From: Rhodococcus rhodnii
GTDB taxonomy: Bacteria > Actinomycetota > Actinomycetes > Mycobacteriales > Pseudonocardiaceae
Length of the DNA stretch: 64,000 bases
Reading direction: 5' to 3'
Assembly: GCA_000720375.1 (NCBI GenBank)
Contig: JOAA01000007.1
Span: 124,001 to 188,000, forward strand
The notes beneath the pieces are model-generated. The model was not told where the DNA came from. It was given only the letters and a program-made list of their open reading frames with translations, and searched no databases. Shown here in pieces: positions 9,432 through 17,773 of this stretch. The first letter of the stretch is position 1. Each line of letters opens with the position of its first letter. Both the position numbers and the translations under genes were made by a program.

Positions 9432-10253
9432 ATGCCGGAGATCACGCCTGGCAAGGCCTATGGGTTCTTCACCGACACAAGCGTGTGCATCGGCTGCAAG
9501 GCCTGTGAGGTGGCTTGCAAACAGTGGAACGAGCTGCCGGGCAACGATCCGGTGTTCGGCGACGGCTACGACAATACAGGGAGCCTCGGCGCGCAGAACT
9601 GGCGGCACGTCCAGTTCATCGACAACGTCCCGGACGAGACGGCGGCGCCTGGTCAGGGCAAGGCCTGGCTGATGATGTCGGACGTCTGCAAGCATTGCCA
9701 GCACGCCAGCTGTATGGAGGTCTGCCCGACCGGTGCGCTGATCCGGACCGAGTTCGACAGCGTCTACATCCAGCCCGACGTGTGCAACGGTTGCCGCAAC
9801 TGCATCGCGGCCTGCCCGTACGGCGTGATCGAGCAGGACGACCGCAAGGGCATCGCGCAGAAGTGCACCCTCTGCTACGACCGGCTGCAAGGCGGCCTGG
9901 AACCGGCCTGCGCCAAGGCATGCCCGACCGATTCGATCCAATTCGGACCGTTGGACGAGCTTCGCCAGATGGCCCAGCAGCGCCTGGACACTCTGCACGA
10001 TCAGGGCGTGACCCAGGCACGGCTGTACGGTGCGGACGAGTCCGTCTACGGCGGGCTCAACGCGTTCTTCCTGCTGATGGACGAGCCTGAGGCGTACAAA
10101 ATGCCGAACGCCGAGAACGCCGTGCTGCCAAGCCGCAACAACCTGGGCGGTTACCTCGGCGCGCTGGGCACCGCGATCTTGGCCGTGCTCGGCGGCCTGT
10201 TCGCGTTGCGGCGCCGCAAGGAGGCAGTGGCTGAGGCGGGTGACGAACATTGA
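9432..10253 (+). CDS. fdhB: Formate dehydrogenase iron-sulfur subunit
   Basis: 273 residues, beginning two bases after fdhE. Four clusters of cysteines are visible: CIGCKACEVACKQW, CKHCQHASCMEVCPTG, CNGCRNCIAACPYG and CTLCYDRL followed by ACAKACPTDS. These bind four 4Fe-4S clusters that pass electrons from FdhA to the membrane. One transmembrane helix (GGYLGALGTAILAVLGGLFA, then RRRKE) anchors the C-terminus with the charged tail inside, so the globular part faces outwards, consistent with Tat co-export of FdhAB. The stop overlaps the next TTG start. Confidence 0.93.
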   Translation: MPEITPGKAYGFFTDTSVCIGCKACEVACKQWNELPGNDPVFGDGYDNTGSLGAQNWRHVQFIDNVPDETAAPGQGKAWLMMSDVCKHCQHASCMEVCPTGALIRTEFDSVYIQPDVCNGCRNCIAACPYGVIEQDDRKGIAQKCTLCYDRLQGGLEPACAKACPTDSIQFGPLDELRQMAQQRLDTLHDQGVTQARLYGADESVYGGLNAFFLLMDEPEAYKMPNAENAVLPSRNNLGGYLGALGTAILAVLGGLFALRRRKEAVAEAGDEH

Positions 10254-11173
10254 CGTGGCTGGCGCAAGAGGTTCAGCATTTCGTCCGCGCACCCGACTGG
10301 ACCTGGTACATCCTGTTCTACTTCTTCTTCGCGGGCCTGTCCGGCGGGTCCTACGTCATCGCGTCGCTGTTCTGGCTGCGCGGTGGTCCGGCGGACGAAC
10401 CGGTGGTCCGGCTCGGCTACATCGCGTCGTTCGTCGCGCTGCTGCCCTGCCCGGTCATGCTGATCCTCGACCTCGGCAGCCCGCTGCGGTTCTGGCACAT
10501 GATGTGGAACACCACCCCGGGCGATCCTGGGCTGAACTTCAAGTGGTACTCCCCCATGTCCGTGGGTGTGTGGGCGTTGCTGATCTTCGGCGCCTTCGTC
10601 ACGGTGTCGTTGCTGTACGCGCTGGGCTGGTCATTCGTACGACGGGTGCTCGGCGGCGTGTTCGGCAAGGTCATCACGGTCGTCGGCATGATCTTCGGCC
10701 TGTTCATCGCGGGGTACACGGGTGTGCTGCTGTCGGTGTCCAACCAGCCGGTGTGGAGCGACACGTGGGCGCTCGGCGGGCTGTTCCTGGCTTCGGGGAT
10801 GTCCGGGTCGGCGGCGTTGCTGCTGCTGTTGCTGCGGTTGCGAAAAGCCGGGAACGCCGGTCCGCTGCTGATCTCGGAGCGGCTTTACGCGGTGCTCGAA
10901 CTCGCCCTGCTGGTGGTCTTCGTACTCACGCTGATCCCGGCCGGGATGCTGGACCGCGCTTTCGAATTCCCGTGGTTGTTGCTCTGGCTGGTGGCGTTCG
11001 CCGGACTGCTGCCGGGGATCGCCGGCCTGGCTGAAGGCAGGCTCGCCGTCACGCCGGAGGGTGTCGTGGTGCCGGTCGAGTCCGCGTCGGCGGCGAAGAC
11101 CGTGCTCGCGCCTGTGCTGATCCTGATCGGGGTGCTGGCGCTGCGCGCGGCCGTGATCTTCCCGGTCCATTGA
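10250..11173 (+). CDS. NrfD/PsrC-type membrane subunit of formate dehydrogenase
   Basis: 307 residues from a TTG that overlaps the fdhB stop (TTGA). About eight hydrophobic helices and the opening WTWYILFYFFFAGLSGGSY identify the NrfD/PsrC family, which exchanges electrons with quinones without heme. It replaces the cytochrome b subunit of E. coli FdnI and would hand formate electrons to menaquinone. Neighbouring genes supply the soluble FdhA and FdhB parts of the same complex. Confidence 0.9.
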   Translation: MTWLAQEVQHFVRAPDWTWYILFYFFFAGLSGGSYVIASLFWLRGGPADEPVVRLGYIASFVALLPCPVMLILDLGSPLRFWHMMWNTTPGDPGLNFKWYSPMSVGVWALLIFGAFVTVSLLYALGWSFVRRVLGGVFGKVITVVGMIFGLFIAGYTGVLLSVSNQPVWSDTWALGGLFLASGMSGSAALLLLLLRLRKAGNAGPLLISERLYAVLELALLVVFVLTLIPAGMLDRAFEFPWLLLWLVAFAGLLPGIAGLAEGRLAVTPEGVVVPVESASAAKTVLAPVLILIGVLALRAAVIFPVH

Positions 11174-11967
11174 ACCCGCTGACCCGGGTCTACGCCGTCG
11201 CAAGCGGCAAGGGCGGCGTCGGGAAGTCGACCGTGACCGTGAACCTGGCCGCCGCGATCGCCGGGATGGGACGCGCGGTCGGCATCATCGACGCGGACAT
11301 CTACGGCCATTCCGTGCCCAGGATGCTCGGCGTGACAGCGGAACCCACCCAGGTCGACGGGGTGATCGTGCCGCCGGCCGCGCACGGCATCAAGGTCATC
11401 TCGATCGGCCTGCTGACCAAGGGCAATGCACCCGTGGTGTTGCGCGGGCCGATGCTGCACCGCGTGCTCAAGCAGTTCCTGTCCGATGTGTACTGGGGCG
11501 ATCGGGACGTACTGCTGGTGGATCTGCCGCCCGGTACCGGGGACATCGCGCTCTCCCTTGCCGAACTCGTGCCCGACGCGGAGCTGGTGATCGTGACGAC
11601 GCCCCAACTGGCCGCAGCCGAGGTGGCCGAGCGGGCCGGGGCGATCACGAAGCAGACCCACCAGCGGATCGCCGGCGTGGTCGAGAACATGGCGTGGCTG
11701 CCCTGCCCGCACTGCGACGAGAAGATCGACGTGTTCGGTTCGGGCGGTGGACAGTCCGTGGCGGACGCGCTGTCGGCTCCCCTGCTCGGTCAGGTGCCCG
11801 TGGACCTCAGACTGCGGGAACAATCCGACGCCGGCGTGCCGCTCGTCCTTGCCGATCCGGACACGCCCGCTGCCAGGGAACTTCTCGCCATCGGCACCGA
11901 GCTGGACGCACGCGGACGCGGCCTGGCAGGGCGTCAGATCGGGCTCACGCCGGTCCGCAGAAGTTGA
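11170..11967 (+). CDS. mrp: Mrp/NBP35-family P-loop ATPase, Fe-S carrier
   Basis: 265 residues from a TTG overlapping the previous stop. It has the deviant Walker A SGKGGVGKST (about residues 12-21), DADIYGHSVPRMLG, LVDLPPGTGD and a CPHC pair (CPHCDEK, about residue 179) where ApbC/Mrp proteins bind a bridging Fe-S cluster. The N-terminal DUF59 domain of many Mrp proteins is absent. Given its place between fdh and sel genes, it probably delivers Fe-S clusters to FdhA/FdhB; this is inferred from context. Confidence 0.88.
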   Translation: MNPLTRVYAVASGKGGVGKSTVTVNLAAAIAGMGRAVGIIDADIYGHSVPRMLGVTAEPTQVDGVIVPPAAHGIKVISIGLLTKGNAPVVLRGPMLHRVLKQFLSDVYWGDRDVLLVDLPPGTGDIALSLAELVPDAELVIVTTPQLAAAEVAERAGAITKQTHQRIAGVVENMAWLPCPHCDEKIDVFGSGGGQSVADALSAPLLGQVPVDLRLREQSDAGVPLVLADPDTPAARELLAIGTELDARGRGLAGRQIGLTPVRRS

Positions 11968-11998
11968 CATCTCCCGCACAGCCGCCATGGTTGGCGGT

Positions 11999-12093
11999 GG
12001 AGGTGTGCAGGGGCTGGTGCCCTTCCCGGTCTTCAAAACCGGTGTGGCCCGGTATCCGGGCCAGGCGGGTTCGATTCCCGTCCACCTCCGCCA
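11999..12093 (+). tRNA. selC: tRNA-Sec (anticodon TCA)
   Basis: 95 bases with encoded CCA (12091-12093) and discriminator G12090. The acceptor stem is 11999-12006 with 12082-12089: seven good pairs, and the eighth position is T12006 opposite C12082. The D-arm has a long stem (12009-12014 with 12019-12024) and a 4-base loop. The anticodon arm is 12026-12042, with TCA at 12033-12035. The long variable arm pairs GGCCCGG (12046-12052) with CCGGGCC (12056-12062). The T-arm is 12065-12081. The 8+5 layout and six-bp D-stem are typical of bacterial tRNA-Sec. It lies between mrp and selB and must be cut out of the operon transcript or have its own promoter. Confidence 0.95.
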
Positions 12094-12114
12094 CGGCCGC
12101 GGAGGGAGCGGGGG

Positions 12115-13878
12115 ATGTACGTCGTCGCCACCGCAGGACACGTCGACCACGGAAAGTCGACGCTCGTACGTGCGCTGACCGGGATGGAACCGGACCGGTG
12201 GGCCGAGGAACGACGCCGTGGGCTGACGATCGACCTCGGTTTCGCGTGGACAGAGCTGCGACCTGGGATGACTGTGGCGTTCGTCGACGTCCCTGGGCAT
12301 GAACGGTTCGTCCCGAACATGCTCGCCGGCATCGGCCCGGTGCCGGCCGTGCTGTTCGTCGTCGCCGCGGACGAAGGCTGGATGCCCCAGTCGGCCGAGC
12401 ATCTCGCGGCGCTGCACGCGCTCGACGTCCGGCATGGGCTCCTCGTGATCACGCGCAGCGACCTCGCCGACCCAGCGCCCGCCATGGAGCACGCACGCGC
12501 CGAGATCGCCAGGACCTCGTTGGGTGAGATCGACGCCGTGGCCGTAAGCGCGCCTGCCGGAACCGGGATGTCCGAGCTGCAGGTTGCGCTCGAACGGCTG
12601 CTTTCCCGTATCCCCCAACCAGATCACCATGCACCGGTCCGGCTGTGGATCGACCGGTCCTTCACCATCAAAGGCAGCGGAACCGTCGTGACCGGCACGC
12701 TGGCCGCCGGGCGGATCCGTATCGGGGACGAACTGGAAGTCGCGTCCCTCGGCCAGATCGCGCGGGTCCGGTCCCTGCAGTCACTCGGTCACCCGATGTC
12801 CGAAGTGGACTCGGTCGCCCGGGTCGCGGTGAACGTACGCGGGATCGAACGCGACGAACTTCGCCGGGGCGACGCTTTGCTTACCCCGGAGAGGTTCCGC
12901 TCCACCCAGGTGATAGACGTCCGGGTACACGGCGATCCGGTGGCGTCGTTGCCGAAAAGCGTCATGCTGCACATCGGTTCAGCCGCTGTATCCGTGCGGG
13001 TCCGCCCGCTCGGGGCCGATACCGCGAGGCTCACGCTCGCGCAACCGTTGCCGTTGCGGATCGGTGACCGTGGCCTGCTCCGGAATCCCGGCGCGCATCA
13101 CGTCAGCGGCGGCGCCACAGTGCTCGACGTCGCACCTCCGGCGCTGGCCAGGCGACGAGCCGCCGCGACCCGTGCGGCAGTCCTCACCGAGCTCGACGGG
13201 CGTGCCGACGAGCATTCGGAGTTGCACCGCCGCCGTATCGCCAGGCGCGAGGACTTGGAGCGGATGGGCGTGACGGTGACTTCCCGTCCAGTGGCGGGTG
13301 ACTGGCTGGTCGAGGAGAGCGTGTGGCGTCAGCTGCGGTCCGAGCTGCCTCGGGTCGTCGCCGACTGGCTACGTGACCATCCGCTCGAACCTGGTCCGCC
13401 TGTCGACGTTGTCCGCCAAGGACTTCACCTGCCCGACCGTTCCCTCGTACACGCGTTGGTGACGCCTCCGCTGGCGGTGCAAGCGGGTCGGGTCGTGCGG
13501 ACGAGTCAACAAGCCTTGCCCGCCCCCATTGTCCGCGCGCTCCAACGGATTCGAACTGACCTCGAAGCAAACCCGTTCGCCGCACCGCCGACCGAACTAC
13601 TCACTTCCCTTGGCCTGGGGCCACGGGAACTCGCCGCCGCCGCACGGGTCGGTGCGCTCGTGCGGATCGCCGACGGCGTGGTGCTTCTGCCCGACAGCAT
13701 CCAACACGCGGCGAAAACCCTCGGCACGTTGCCGCAGCCTTTCACCGTGAGCGACGCGCGCAAGGCGCTCGGCACAACTCGCCGGGTCGCCGTGCCACTG
13801 CTCGAACTCCTTGATCGGAAAGGCGTCACCCAGCGCCTGCCCGACGACCGACGACGAATACGAGGTTCGCGACCATGA
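12115..13878 (+). CDS. selB: Selenocysteine-specific elongation factor SelB
   Basis: 587 residues; the ATG lies 21 bases after the tRNA-Sec CCA, with a GGAGGG site. The GTPase domain shows GHVDHGKST (G1), DVPGHERFVPNML (G3) and ITRSD (G4). Beta-barrel domains follow, then C-terminal winged-helix repeats (about residues 380-587) that bind the SECIS hairpin. SelB carries Sec-tRNA to the ribosome at UGA codons marked by SECIS, here that of fdhA. The stop overlaps the selD start by four bases. Confidence 0.95.
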   Translation: MYVVATAGHVDHGKSTLVRALTGMEPDRWAEERRRGLTIDLGFAWTELRPGMTVAFVDVPGHERFVPNMLAGIGPVPAVLFVVAADEGWMPQSAEHLAALHALDVRHGLLVITRSDLADPAPAMEHARAEIARTSLGEIDAVAVSAPAGTGMSELQVALERLLSRIPQPDHHAPVRLWIDRSFTIKGSGTVVTGTLAAGRIRIGDELEVASLGQIARVRSLQSLGHPMSEVDSVARVAVNVRGIERDELRRGDALLTPERFRSTQVIDVRVHGDPVASLPKSVMLHIGSAAVSVRVRPLGADTARLTLAQPLPLRIGDRGLLRNPGAHHVSGGATVLDVAPPALARRRAAATRAAVLTELDGRADEHSELHRRRIARREDLERMGVTVTSRPVAGDWLVEESVWRQLRSELPRVVADWLRDHPLEPGPPVDVVRQGLHLPDRSLVHALVTPPLAVQAGRVVRTSQQALPAPIVRALQRIRTDLEANPFAAPPTELLTSLGLGPRELAAAARVGALVRIADGVVLLPDSIQHAAKTLGTLPQPFTVSDARKALGTTRRVAVPLLELLDRKGVTQRLPDDRRRIRGSRP

Positions 13879-14861
13879 CCGTCCGGCTGACACAGTACGC
13901 ACACGGCGGTGGCTGTGCCTGCAAGATCCCGCCCGGTGAGCTGGAGCAAATGGTTCGTGGCCTGGCGGACACGACCCCGGCAGGCGACGACCTGCTGGTG
14001 GGCCTCGACACCGGCGACGACGCGGCGGTCGTGCGGATCGAGAACGGCCGGGCACTGGTGCTGACAACGGACTTCTTCACGCCGGTGGTCGACGATCCCT
14101 ACGACTGGGGCAGAATCGCCGCGGCGAACGCACTGTCCGATGTGTACGCGATGGGCGGGCAGCCGGTCGTCGCGGTCAATCTGCTTGGCTGGCCACGCGA
14201 GACACTGCCGTTCGACCTCGCCGCCGAAGTGCTGCGCGGAGGCATGTCCGTCGCCAGCGAGGCAGGCTGTTATCTGGCTGGCGGCCACAGCATTGATGAC
14301 CCAGAACCGAAATACGGCCTCGCCGTGACCGGAATCGCCGATCCCGACAAGCTGCTGCGTAACGACAACGGGAAACCTGGGCAGCCACTCACGCTGACCA
14401 AGCCGCTCGGCATCGGAGTGCTGAACAGCAGGCACAAGGCGACCGGAGAAGTCTTCCCCGAGGCGATCGCAGCGATGACGCAGCTCAACCGAGACGCCGC
14501 GCGTGCTGCCGTGCACGCGGGAATCCGTTGTGCCACGGACGTCACGGGTTTCGGCCTGCTCGGGCATCTGTTCAAACTGGCCAATGCCAGCGGGACCACC
14601 GCGATCGTGGACTCGACAGCCGTTCCCTACCTCGAACCCGCCCGAGCCGCGCTGCGTGACGGTTACGTCAGCGGCGGGACACGTCGGAACCTGCAATGGG
14701 TGTCGCCGCACACGGACTTGTCAGCGGTGAGCGAGGATGAGGCTCTGCTGCTCGCCGACGCACAAACGTCAGGCGGTTTGCTGCTGGCCGGTGAGCTGCC
14801 TGGCATGCCCGTGATCGGCGAGCTCGTTCCCCGCGGCTCGCATGCGATTGTCGTTCGTTGA
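13875..14861 (+). CDS. selD: Selenide, water dikinase SelD
   Basis: 328 residues; ATGA overlap with selB. The N-terminus RLTQYAHGGGCACKIPPGEL contains the catalytic Cys14 and Lys17 (equivalents of E. coli Cys17 and Lys20), so this SelD is the cysteine form. Further typical motifs are LTTDFFTPVVDDPYDWGRIAA (ATP and metal site) and CATDVTGFGLLGH. The enzyme makes selenophosphate from selenide and ATP, the selenium donor for Sec-tRNA formation. The partner SelA is not encoded in this window. Confidence 0.95.
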   Translation: MTVRLTQYAHGGGCACKIPPGELEQMVRGLADTTPAGDDLLVGLDTGDDAAVVRIENGRALVLTTDFFTPVVDDPYDWGRIAAANALSDVYAMGGQPVVAVNLLGWPRETLPFDLAAEVLRGGMSVASEAGCYLAGGHSIDDPEPKYGLAVTGIADPDKLLRNDNGKPGQPLTLTKPLGIGVLNSRHKATGEVFPEAIAAMTQLNRDAARAAVHAGIRCATDVTGFGLLGHLFKLANASGTTAIVDSTAVPYLEPARAALRDGYVSGGTRRNLQWVSPHTDLSAVSEDEALLLADAQTSGGLLLAGELPGMPVIGELVPRGSHAIVVR

Positions 14862-15634
14862 GCGTGTGGACTTCGGTTTCGTCATGCACTCCCGAGTGCG
14901 TGGTCCACAAGCTACCGCCGGTCGGGCTGCCGCGCCGGGTCGCCAGATGCCTCGCAGGCGTCTGCGTACTTGTGGTGTTGCTCTGCTCGACAAGGCGGAC
15001 TGTGCGCTGGACGTGCCGGCTGCTGTTGCGGGCACTGGGCGTCAAGCTGGCGGCACCGGCACAGATTCCACCTGGCACGTTGCTGGCCGCCAACCACATC
15101 TCCTGGCTCGACGCGGTTGCCGTGCTGGCCGTCGAACCGGTGACGTTTCTGGCCAAGCAGGAGGTTGCGACCTGGCCGATCATCGGCCGGGTGATCCGCA
15201 GGGTCGGCACACGCTTCATCCACCGAGAGGGGCTGCGTGCCCTGCCGTTGACCATCGGAGTGCTCGCCGACGAGTTGCGTCATGGCCGGACCGTCGCCGT
15301 GTTCCCCGGCGGCACGACGTGGTGTGGTCCTCCTGGTGGCCGGTTCCGTCGTGCGGCGTTCCAGGCGGCGCTGGACGCCCGCGCTCCCGTGCGGCCGGTA
15401 ACCATCAGTTACACGCAGGGTGGACGACCCAGCACCGTACCCGCGTTCGTCGGCGGCGGCTCGCTGGTCGCGTCCCTCTGGCAGGTCGTGCGGGCGCGCG
15501 ACCTGATCGTGCGGGTGGATGTCCATGACCCGGTGGATCATGGCTTGACCACGTTTCCGCCTCACGCCCGGCGCGAGCTTGCCGATGCCGCTTACCAGGC
15601 GATCAGTGCATCGGCCGACACCTCGCCACTGTGA
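14858..15634 (+). CDS. PlsC-like 1-acylglycerol-3-phosphate acyltransferase
   Basis: 258 residues from a TTG that overlaps the selD stop (TTGA). A hydrophobic N-terminal segment (about residues 29-45) precedes the acyltransferase motifs NHISWLDAV (the H-x4-D catalytic motif, about residue 80), FIHREG and FPGGTTW, in which the usual FPEGT glutamate is replaced by glycine. It probably acylates a lysophospholipid or related acceptor at the membrane. Overlapping starts tie it to the selenium operon, but no functional link is known. Confidence 0.8.
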   Translation: MSVWTSVSSCTPECVVHKLPPVGLPRRVARCLAGVCVLVVLLCSTRRTVRWTCRLLLRALGVKLAAPAQIPPGTLLAANHISWLDAVAVLAVEPVTFLAKQEVATWPIIGRVIRRVGTRFIHREGLRALPLTIGVLADELRHGRTVAVFPGGTTWCGPPGGRFRRAAFQAALDARAPVRPVTISYTQGGRPSTVPAFVGGGSLVASLWQVVRARDLIVRVDVHDPVDHGLTTFPPHARRELADAAYQAISASADTSPL

Positions 15635-15641
15635 CGCGTGT

Positions 15642-16022
15642 TCACGTGCCCCGCACGTCTGTTCGCAGCGGGTGATCCGCGGGGACCTCCACCACCACGA
15701 TGGGCAGCCCGTCCGGGTCGGCGATCCACATCTCCGTCAAGCCCCACGGCTCACGACGCGGCTCACGGACTATGTCCGCTCCCCTGGCCGTGAGCTCGCG
15801 CGCAGTCGCCGCAAGATCCCTGACCTGCAGCCAGATCCCGATGTTGGCACTGGGCGGCCCACTGCTGGATCCGGACAGCTCAAGCAGGCCCTGGCCGAGG
15901 AAGAACACGATGCCGCCCGGAAATTCCCGGTACACGGCCAGACCGAGCACTTCGGCGTAGAACCCGCGTGAACGCTCAAAGTCCGTGGGCCTAACCAGGA
16001 TCCTGCTGGACAAGAACTCCAT
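15642..16022 (-). CDS. VOC (glyoxalase/bleomycin resistance) family protein
   Basis: 126 residues. The sequence opens SSRILVRPTDFERSRGFYAEVLGL and ends WIADPDGLPIVVVE, the two beta-alpha-beta-beta-beta halves of a vicinal oxygen chelate fold. The metal ligands cannot be fixed with certainty; His is scarce, so it may bind a drug or small molecule rather than catalyse. It converges on the selenium operon with only 7 bases between the two stops. Confidence 0.85.
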   Translation of the reverse strand: MEFLSSRILVRPTDFERSRGFYAEVLGLAVYREFPGGIVFFLGQGLLELSGSSSGPPSANIGIWLQVRDLAATARELTARGADIVREPRREPWGLTEMWIADPDGLPIVVVEVPADHPLRTDVRGT

Positions 16023-16162
16023 ACCCCAGCTTCCGGCAGAAGCACTCGGCGATCAACTCGAGGCCGGTGACTGTGCCGCCAAGATCCTTTCGGAAAACCC
16101 CGTCCGGCCACTCCGACCGCCTGCTAGCCTGCGCGGAAATGGGGACTCTTCAAGGGGGACGA

Positions 16163-16666
16163 ATGTCATACGACGTGCGATCTGACCATAACTTCCGATC
16201 GGCCCTCACCGAGAAAATACAGACAGTCTCTGCCATCGTGATGGAACTGCTGCCGGTTCCATATATCGACGACACAGATCATCCAGGAATGGAACAGAAC
16301 CCGCCTCCTTACACGATACTCGGCGAAGCACGCAACGGGATCGATTCCATCCGGGCAAGCATGGCACAGGCAGATCAGCAGCACGGCCTGAATCAATCGG
16401 GCGACGACACTTCCGGCCCATTCTGCGACAAGCGCCCGGACCAGGTCCCCGGCCTGAGAATGTACGCGAAATTCGAAACCGCGTGGACGAACGTACGCCT
16501 CGGCCTCGAGCAGGCCATGGCGGACACCGTGGTCGGCATCGACGATCTGAGCGCCAGACTCAGGCAAACAGCACAGGCCTATCACGCCGGGGAGCTCACT
16601 GTTCGCGACAACCTGATCAGCGTCGCCAACGATCTGGACCGCGTCATGACGCCACGAAACCGCTGA
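16163..16666 (+). CDS. Hypothetical helical protein (ESX-substrate-like?)
   Basis: 167 residues from the ATG at 16163, which has an AAGGGGGA ribosome binding site. The protein has no signal peptide or membrane segment and looks mostly alpha-helical, with a middle part FETAWTNVRLGLEQAMADTV and a C-terminal helix LRQTAQAYHAGELTVRDNL. The size and the Y-x3-E-like end (YHAGE) recall type VII secretion targets of the WXG100/EspC kind, but no ESX machinery is near, so this is only a suggestion. I do not recognise a specific family. Confidence 0.6.
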   Translation: MSYDVRSDHNFRSALTEKIQTVSAIVMELLPVPYIDDTDHPGMEQNPPPYTILGEARNGIDSIRASMAQADQQHGLNQSGDDTSGPFCDKRPDQVPGLRMYAKFETAWTNVRLGLEQAMADTVVGIDDLSARLRQTAQAYHAGELTVRDNLISVANDLDRVMTPRNR

Positions 16667-16869
16667 CCCGCCTGGTGCGCGGCTTGAAGCGGGCGGCGGT
16701 GATGTCCTCGACGGCATCGCAGAGGCCTGTGCCTTGCCGCGTAAGGGATCCGTAAGACTCTTTGATGGATTCGGCGGTATGCCGCGACATCCGGGGAACG
16801 GCAGGTTGGAGGAGCAAAGCAGGTCCACTGGGTCACGCCGCGGCCCCGCAGCGAAAGGAACCTCTCACC

Positions 16870-17586
16870 GTGCACGTCGCACTGGTTCGCCGCCTCATCG
16901 CGGAACTGGCCGGCACCGCAATCCTCTGCACGTTCGGCATCGGCGCCGCAGTCTCCGTCACCGCAGCAGCAACTGGCGGCAGTGGACTGCTGATTGTCGC
17001 CTTGGCCCATGGCCTCGCACTCGCGGTGGCCATCTACGCTTTCGGACCGACATCCGGCGGCCACTTCAACCCCACCGTCACCCTCGCCCTGGCCGCCCGC
17101 GGCAAGTTCGCCTGGCGCGAGGTCCCCGGCTACCTGCTGGCACAACTGCTCGGCGGAATCCTCGCCGCGGCATTGGTATACGCGGCCTACACCGGCACGG
17201 CTCTCGACGCCGGCCTTGGTGCGACGACCTTCGGCCCGGATGTCAGCTCTGGCCAGGCGATTCTGGCCGAGGCCGCGGGAGCGTTCATTCTCGTCACCGC
17301 GGTGTTCGCGCTGGCGAACACGCCACACGGCATACACGGGCTCGGTATCGGGCTGGCCCTGGCCACGCAGATCATGGTGTTCGGACCGCTCACCGGCGCC
17401 TCGGTGAACCTGGCGCGCACCCTCGGCCCGGATGTCGTGCTGTCACTGGCCGGCACGAGCGTGGCCTGGTCACAATTCGTGGTGTACCTCGTAAGTCCGC
17501 TGATCGGCGGCCTCGTCGCGGCGTTCCTGCACGATCTGGTCACGCGTCATGTCTCGGCGCAAACCGCTACCACGAAACAAGTCTGA
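16870..17586 (+). CDS. MIP/aquaporin family channel with altered NPA boxes
   Basis: 238 residues from the GTG at 16870, with AAAGGA 9 bases before it. Six hydrophobic helices are visible. The two pore loops read GGHFNPTVT and GASVNLARTLGP, so the normally invariant NPA motifs are NPT and NLA. The fold is clearly that of aquaporins and glycerol facilitators, but the substitutions at the pore centre may change selectivity. No glycerol genes are adjacent. The protein is encoded in a region of small and damaged genes. Confidence 0.88.
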   Translation: MHVALVRRLIAELAGTAILCTFGIGAAVSVTAAATGGSGLLIVALAHGLALAVAIYAFGPTSGGHFNPTVTLALAARGKFAWREVPGYLLAQLLGGILAAALVYAAYTGTALDAGLGATTFGPDVSSGQAILAEAAGAFILVTAVFALANTPHGIHGLGIGLALATQIMVFGPLTGASVNLARTLGPDVVLSLAGTSVAWSQFVVYLVSPLIGGLVAAFLHDLVTRHVSAQTATTKQV

Positions 17587-17773
17587 CCCCGTCGTGTTCG
17601 ACAACCCGCCAACAGAAACACAGCTGCTGCAGCTATGGGCACTGCTCGACGCGCACCTGATCTGCGTGATCAACGGCAGTGCCGCCGTCGAAGGCTGGCT
17701 GATCGACGGAGTCTCCGTACAGCTGCCGATGGCCAAGGAAGCAACAGGCGGCGCTACCCGGCCCCGAACATGA
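17549..17773 (+). CDS. Small hypothetical protein, doubtful
   Basis: 74 residues if the ATG at 17549 is used, which overlaps the channel gene by 38 bases; a GTG at 17594 would avoid the overlap. The stop overlaps the start of the following membrane protein (ATGA), as expected for a real coupled gene. The middle part (QLLQLWALLDAHLICVINGSAAVEGWLIDGV) looks like folded protein, but I do not recognise it. Confidence 0.35.
   Translation: MSRRKPLPRNKSDPVVFDNPPTETQLLQLWALLDAHLICVINGSAAVEGWLIDGVSVQLPMAKEATGGATRPRT

Noticed and set aside
10885..12630. Long open frame on the minus strand across mrp, tRNA-Sec and selB
   Set aside because: It covers a tRNA gene and conserved coding sequences on the other strand; it is a frame artefact.
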